Origin: Deltaproteobacteria bacterium RBG_16_54_11 | GTDB lineage: Bacteria > Desulfobacterota > B13-G15 > RBG-16-54-18 | Reading direction: 5' to 3' | Assembly: GCA_001797905.1 (NCBI GenBank) | Contig: MGQS01000054.1 | Location: 16,720 to 26,392, forward strand | Length of the DNA: 9,673 bases | Shown: positions 7,301 through 9,673 of the stretch, piece by piece | Numbering within the stretch: position 1 is the first letter of the stretch | How the letters are laid out: every line of letters begins with the position of its first letter | Translations under genes and position numbers: made by a program | The notes under the pieces: model-generated | What the model saw: the letters and a program-made list of their open reading frames with translations, nothing else | Told to the model about the DNA's origin: nothing | Databases searched by the model: none

Positions 7301-7305
7301 CCCTT
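7301..7305 (-). promoter_or_regulatory. phoH ribosome binding site that decides a GTG start
   Basis: AAGGG on the minus strand, within a purine-rich GAAGAAGGG run, lies 6 nt before the GTG at 7294. The spacing to the alternative ATG at 7288 would be 12 nt, so the GTG is the better start. Confidence 0.6.
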
Positions 7306-7417
7306 CTTCTTTCGCCCTCTCTATCCTTCTCCCTGATGCTTTACTATGCGCAAGACGTCATCCTGTCTCTGTTCAGATATAGACTTTTCCTGGTCAGGGA
7401 ATAGGTTAGGGGAGATA

Positions 7418-7432
7418 GAGGCTTTGGAACGA
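7418..7432. repeat. Imperfect direct repeat, copy 1 (downstream of the phoH promoter)
   Basis: GAGGCTTTGGAACGA here matches GGGGCTTTGGAGCGA at 7494-7508 in 13 of 15 positions, in the same orientation, with starts 76 nt apart. The two copies flank the phoH promoter, one at about +19 to +33 of the leader and one upstream of the -35. A regulator-binding pair is conceivable; chance is also possible for a 13/15 match. Confidence 0.3.
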
Positions 7433-7457
7433 TGCTGTTTTCATGGAATTGAGGATT

Positions 7458-7486
7458 ATTATAACATCAGAACTCGCTGATTGCAA
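7458..7486 (-). promoter_or_regulatory. Sigma70-type promoter of the phoH-pgpH-ybeY operon
   Basis: On the minus strand, TTGCAA (7486-7481, 4 of 6 to consensus) is followed after exactly 17 nt by a perfect TATAAT (7463-7458). A TG dinucleotide one base before the -10 makes it an extended -10 promoter. Transcription would start near 7451, leaving a leader of about 155 nt before the phoH GTG. The gap between the Sir2 stop and phoH is 257 nt and I see no gene in it. The promoter suggests robust housekeeping-type expression independent of the upstream genes. Confidence 0.75.
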
Positions 7487-7493
7487 TACCACA

Positions 7494-7508
7494 GGGGCTT
7501 TGGAGCGA
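7494..7508. repeat. Imperfect direct repeat, copy 2 (upstream of the phoH promoter)
   Basis: This is the partner of the 7418-7432 copy, with 13 of 15 identical bases. It ends at the edge of the T-run of the possible terminator behind the Sir2 gene. Confidence 0.3.
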
Positions 7509-7532
7509 AAACCGGCCTCTTAAGAGCCAACC
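7508..7532 (-). terminator. Possible weak terminator of the Sir2 gene
   Basis: GGCCTCTTAAGAGCC (7514-7528) is a near-perfect inverted repeat with one bulged base. In the minus-strand transcript G-U pairs lengthen the stem, and it is followed by a short run of four U (7511-7508). It lies 20-44 nt after the Sir2 stop codon and just upstream of the phoH promoter, where a terminator would be expected. The stem is short and the U-run weak. Confidence 0.35.
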
Positions 7533-7551
7533 GCATATAAGGAGGATATAT

Positions 7552-8322
7552 TCAAGCGGCGTGCCTCCTGATCTCCTCCACGATCTGCGGGAGTATCGCG
7601 CCGGCAGATCCTTGGATGAGATAATCGGAAACGAAGCCGGTCAGGGGGGTGGGCTCCATATTGATCTCAACTACCTTGGCCCCGCTTTGCTTCGCTAACG
7701 GAGGTATCCCCGCAGCGGGATAGACCACTGCCGAGGTCCCTACTACCAAAACCAGATCACAAGTCCTCGCCTCCTCAAAGGACCTGTTTTGGGCCTCCGG
7801 CGGAATGGGTTCTCCAAAAAAAACGACATCCGGCTTCAAGATGGAGCTACACTGGGGACATCGAGGGGGGATATCCTCGAAGGAAAGGGAAGCAGATTCT
7901 TGGCGATACCCACATCCGAGGCAGACCAGCCACTGGTTGGAGCCGTGGAACTCGATGACCTCTCTGCTCCCCCCCCGCTGATGGAGGCCATCTACATTTT
8001 GCGTGATGACGGAATTCAAAAGGCCCATCCGCTCCAATTCCGCCAAGGCGATATGGGCGGGATTAGGCTCAGCGCCCAGAACCAACTCCATCATATCCTT
8101 TATCATATTCCAGACCTTCGCCGGATTCGATCGGAAGGCGCTGATATGGGCATACTCCTCGGGATCATATTTGTCCCACAGGCCTCCTGCGCTGCGAAAG
8201 TCGGGGATGCCGCTTTCCACCGATATTCCAGCACCGGTCAAGGCAATGGTCTTGCGAGAATCGGCGATGTCCGTGGCTGCTCTTTTGATCAAAGCTTCTT
8301 TGTTACCCTGTGTAATCTTCAC
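7552..8322 (-). CDS. Sir2-family NAD-dependent protein deacylase (sirtuin)
   Basis: This 256-residue protein is a complete bacterial sirtuin. NAD-binding GAGISVESGIPDFR spans 30-43 and TQNVDGLHQRGG spans 107-118. The catalytic His126 sits in FHG. Four zinc-ligand cysteines are at 134, 137, 155 and 158, followed by KPDVVFFGE (163-171) and GTSAVVYPAA (195-204). The reaction is removal of acetyl or other acyl groups from protein lysines, using NAD+ and yielding nicotinamide and O-acyl-ADP-ribose in the cytoplasm. The Tyr-x-x-Arg pair that marks desuccinylating SIRT5/CobB-type enzymes is absent: the equivalent region reads VWNMIKD (70-76). Simple deacetylation is therefore more likely. The GTG start at 8322 is supported by a perfect AGGAGGT five nt upstream. 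The gene follows the AT-rich methyltransferase by 78 nt. It does not share a clear pathway with its neighbours. Confidence 0.94.
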   Translation of the reverse strand: MKITQGNKEALIKRAATDIADSRKTIALTGAGISVESGIPDFRSAGGLWDKYDPEEYAHISAFRSNPAKVWNMIKDMMELVLGAEPNPAHIALAELERMGLLNSVITQNVDGLHQRGGSREVIEFHGSNQWLVCLGCGYRQESASLSFEDIPPRCPQCSSILKPDVVFFGEPIPPEAQNRSFEEARTCDLVLVVGTSAVVYPAAGIPPLAKQSGAKVVEINMEPTPLTGFVSDYLIQGSAGAILPQIVEEIRRHAA

Positions 8323-8327
8323 TTGTT

Positions 8328-8334
8328 ACCTCCT
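8328..8334 (-). promoter_or_regulatory. Perfect Shine-Dalgarno sequence for the Sir2 gene
   Basis: AGGAGGT on the minus strand ends 5 nt before the GTG at 8322. This fixes the start at a GTG codon although no ATG lies close by, and predicts efficient initiation. Confidence 0.8.
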
Positions 8335-8377
8335 GCTCCTGAAGCGCGGTTGGCTAACCTATTCCTTATTTAGACTT

Positions 8378-8389
8378 GAAGATATCTTC
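8378..8389. repeat. 12-bp perfect palindrome upstream of the Sir2 gene
   Basis: GAAGATATCTTC is a perfect dyad in the 78-nt gap between the methyltransferase stop and the Sir2 start, about 56 nt before the Sir2 GTG. In RNA the stem could grow by a G-U and an A-U pair, but with no real loop and no following U-run it is a poor terminator. A dimeric repressor site is possible. I see no clear -10/-35 pair beside it. Confidence 0.35.
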
Positions 8390-8400
8390 GAAATAACCTG

Positions 8401-9090
8401 CTAGAAAACCCTCTTTAAGCTGAAAATATAGCGCAGAGGAATAAAGGCTGTGGGAATGGGAATTGTTTTTTCGATGATAAACTTCCCATGTATCAATTCT
8501 TTAAACCTTTTAATATCAAATGTATGAAGATGCCACTCATCCTCCATTCTCCTAGAAGGACGATAGTTTTTCCTAAATAGGAGTTTATCAACTCTTAATG
8601 AAAAGAGTAAGTTCTTTATCCAATTAATATACTTTTCATTTGGAATAGTGATAACAATTACTGTTTCATTTTTTGAGACACGCTCTATTTCTTTTAACAA
8701 GGCCTCGGGATGCAGGATATGCTCAATTACCTCTGTAGAAACTATTTTATTGAAGCTTCTTTTTTTAAAAGGAAGGTTTTCAGCATCAGACTGAACGATA
8801 AACTTTTTTCCATTTTTTTTACAATTTTCCCAGGCGGTCTTCACCATCAGGTCGGAAATATCTGCCCCAACCCCTCGTTTGCAGGCTGCTTGATTTAATA
8901 GGTATCCACTTCCACATCCTATATCAAGAAAGTGATCGCCGTTGGTCAATCGAAGCAAATCCTTAATCTTTTTAAATCTCATTAACTCTACAAATTTTAC
9001 CAAAAAGTTCGAATGGAAAATATAGTCCTCAGGATTATACCTTCTTACCATCACCTCGTTCCACTCTTTAAAGGACTTTTTCATAGCCAT
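8401..9090 (-). CDS. Class I SAM-dependent methyltransferase (Methyltransf_11 type)
   Basis: This 229-residue protein has a Rossmann-type SAM-binding fold. Motif I is DIGCGSGYLL (56-65). An acidic residue for the ribose follows in GADIS (75-79), then SDAENLPF (101-108) as motif II, and TEVIEHILHPEALLKEI (119-135) as the post-II segment typical of Methyltransf_11. The substrate is unknown. Relatives act on quinones, lipids, sugars or small metabolites, and such proteins are common in glycan and O-antigen loci. Base composition stands out: 8401-9120 is about 36% G+C by count and very rich in AAA/TTT codons, against well above 50% in the Sir2 gene next door, which suggests horizontal acquisition. 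ATG 9090 (MAM) is used, with ATG 9084 as an alternative. GAGG about 13 nt upstream is a poor ribosome site. The gene lies 62 nt after the TPR gene. Confidence 0.85.
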   Translation of the reverse strand: MAMKKSFKEWNEVMVRRYNPEDYIFHSNFLVKFVELMRFKKIKDLLRLTNGDHFLDIGCGSGYLLNQAACKRGVGADISDLMVKTAWENCKKNGKKFIVQSDAENLPFKKRSFNKIVSTEVIEHILHPEALLKEIERVSKNETVIVITIPNEKYINWIKNLLFSLRVDKLLFRKNYRPSRRMEDEWHLHTFDIKRFKELIHGKFIIEKTIPIPTAFIPLRYIFSLKRVF

Positions 9091-9133
9091 CTTTTAAACC
9101 AATCCTCTGTCCCTGTTTAAGCCGCAGAAATGC

Positions 9134-9155
9134 TGAAGAATAAGAAACTTCTTCA
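9134..9155 (-). repeat. Inverted repeat at the end of the TPR gene
   Basis: TGAAGAA (9134-9140) and TTCTTCA (9149-9155) form a 7-bp stem with an 8-nt loop. In the minus-strand transcript it begins with the TPR stop codon. It has few G-C pairs and no following U-run, so it could at most be a weak terminator or an mRNA-end structure before the methyltransferase gene. Confidence 0.3.
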
Positions 9156-9673
9156 CTTTATCTTCTCCCTGGCCTTCTGTATCAAGGTTTCCTCTTCAGG
9201 AGTTCGAGGCCTGAGTTGGGAGGCTTTTTCATACATCCTTTTCTCCTTTTCTATAAGGCCCAACTTTTCATAGACGACAGCCAGATTGTAAACAACCTTT
9301 AACGAGCCAGGTTCCATCTGCCTGGCACGTTCAAAACAATCCCGCGCTTTTTCCAATCTATCAAGGCCGAAGTATGCGACACCCATATTGAGCAAGGTAT
9401 CCCACGTGGGTTTTTCAAGATATCCCACACGCTTAAAGCAGCTTAAGGCCTTTTGTAATTTATGTCGCTGAAGATAGGCCCTTCCGAGTAATCTATACAC
9501 TTCCACCCTCGTCTCAAGCCCTGCCCTCCCTTTGTATATTTTCAAAAACTTTATGGCCTCATTTATTTCACCTTTCTGAAACAAGCAAACACCTAGGTAG
9601 TAATAGGAATCTGCTAGAATATTAGGACTAAGCCTCATGGCCTCCTTCAGCGCCTCTATTGCTTCCCCATACC
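9153..9673 (-). CDS. TPR-repeat protein, N-terminus beyond the window
   Basis: The frame is open from the right edge of the window to a TGA at 9153-9155. The visible part is about 172 residues, so the gene is 5'-truncated. Although an ATG exists at 9638, the codons before it read YGEAIAELKEA, the end of another repeat, so that ATG is internal. About four to five consecutive tetratricopeptide repeats are visible with the usual pattern: YYYLGVCLFQKGEINEAIKF, YRLLGRAYLQRHKLQKALSC, LLNMGVAYFGLDRLEKARDC and VYNLAVVYEKLGLIEKEKRM. Each is followed by a proline-containing turn such as RLSPN, YLEKP, QMEPG or QLRPR. TPR arrays are helical protein-protein interaction scaffolds. No catalytic domain is visible, but one could lie upstream. 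The specific partner and cellular location are unknown. It ends 62 nt before the methyltransferase gene on the same strand. Confidence 0.85.
   Translation of the reverse strand, partial: YGEAIEALKEAMRLSPNILADSYYYLGVCLFQKGEINEAIKFLKIYKGRAGLETRVEVYRLLGRAYLQRHKLQKALSCFKRVGYLEKPTWDTLLNMGVAYFGLDRLEKARDCFERARQMEPGSLKVVYNLAVVYEKLGLIEKEKRMYEKASQLRPRTPEEETLIQKAREKIK

Noticed and set aside
7789..8373. 194-codon open frame on the plus strand
   Set aside because: It is antisense to the Sir2 gene, and the product has no family features.
9153..9638. TPR gene starting at ATG 9638 as a complete gene
   Set aside because: The codons upstream to the window edge stay open and read as the end of another TPR unit, so the gene is truncated by the window.
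1..9673. CRISPR array, tRNA, rRNA, insertion sequence or phage genes
   Set aside because: No regularly spaced repeats, cloverleaf-like segments, terminal inverted repeats or transposase/integrase motifs were seen on either strand.

Overview
The window looks like bacterial chromosome of a Gram-negative, Desulfobacterota-like (former Deltaproteobacteria) organism. This placement is an inference from the phoH-pgpH-ybeY gene order, the style of the encoded proteins and the roughly 50-55% G+C composition; no marker in the window proves it. Genes are densely packed. The longest stretch without a gene is 257 bases (7295-7551), and it holds a clear promoter. I see no rRNA, tRNA, CRISPR array, insertion sequence or integrase.

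Left part (1-3589, + strand): an envelope/glycan block. It starts with the last 40 codons of a membrane protein. Next come a membrane-associated calcineurin-like metallophosphoesterase, a GT2 glycosyltransferase of the polyprenyl-phosphate sugar synthase type, and a GT39/ArnT-like multi-spanning glycosyltransferase. The GT2 and GT39 enzymes fit a classic pair: one loads a sugar onto a polyprenyl phosphate on the cytoplasmic side, the other transfers it to an acceptor outside. The pair has its own near-consensus promoter (1132-1160). A 47-codon ORF that overlaps the GT2 stop codon by 4 nt fills most of the gap between the two enzymes, and is only a weak gene candidate.

Middle part (3599-7294, - strand): the conserved phoH-pgpH-ybeY operon, read from a very good sigma70-type promoter (7458-7486). 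It encodes a PhoH ATPase, a membrane HD-domain c-di-AMP phosphodiesterase of the PgpH family, and the YbeY endoribonuclease. phoH and pgpH overlap by 4 nt. pgpH and ybeY overlap by an unusual 107 nt, which gives PgpH a lysine-rich C-terminal tail encoded in a second frame of ybeY. The operon converges with the GT39 gene, and a 9-bp stem hairpin at the junction contains the ybeY stop codon in its loop.

Right part (7552-9673, - strand): a Sir2-family NAD-dependent protein deacylase with a GTG start behind a perfect Shine-Dalgarno sequence, a strikingly AT-rich (about 36% G+C) SAM-dependent methyltransferase that may have been acquired by transfer, and a TPR-repeat protein whose N-terminus lies beyond the window. 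I find no wholly new system. The items most worth a second look are the pgpH/ybeY overprinting, the metallophosphoesterase-glycosyltransferase block, and the AT-rich methyltransferase.
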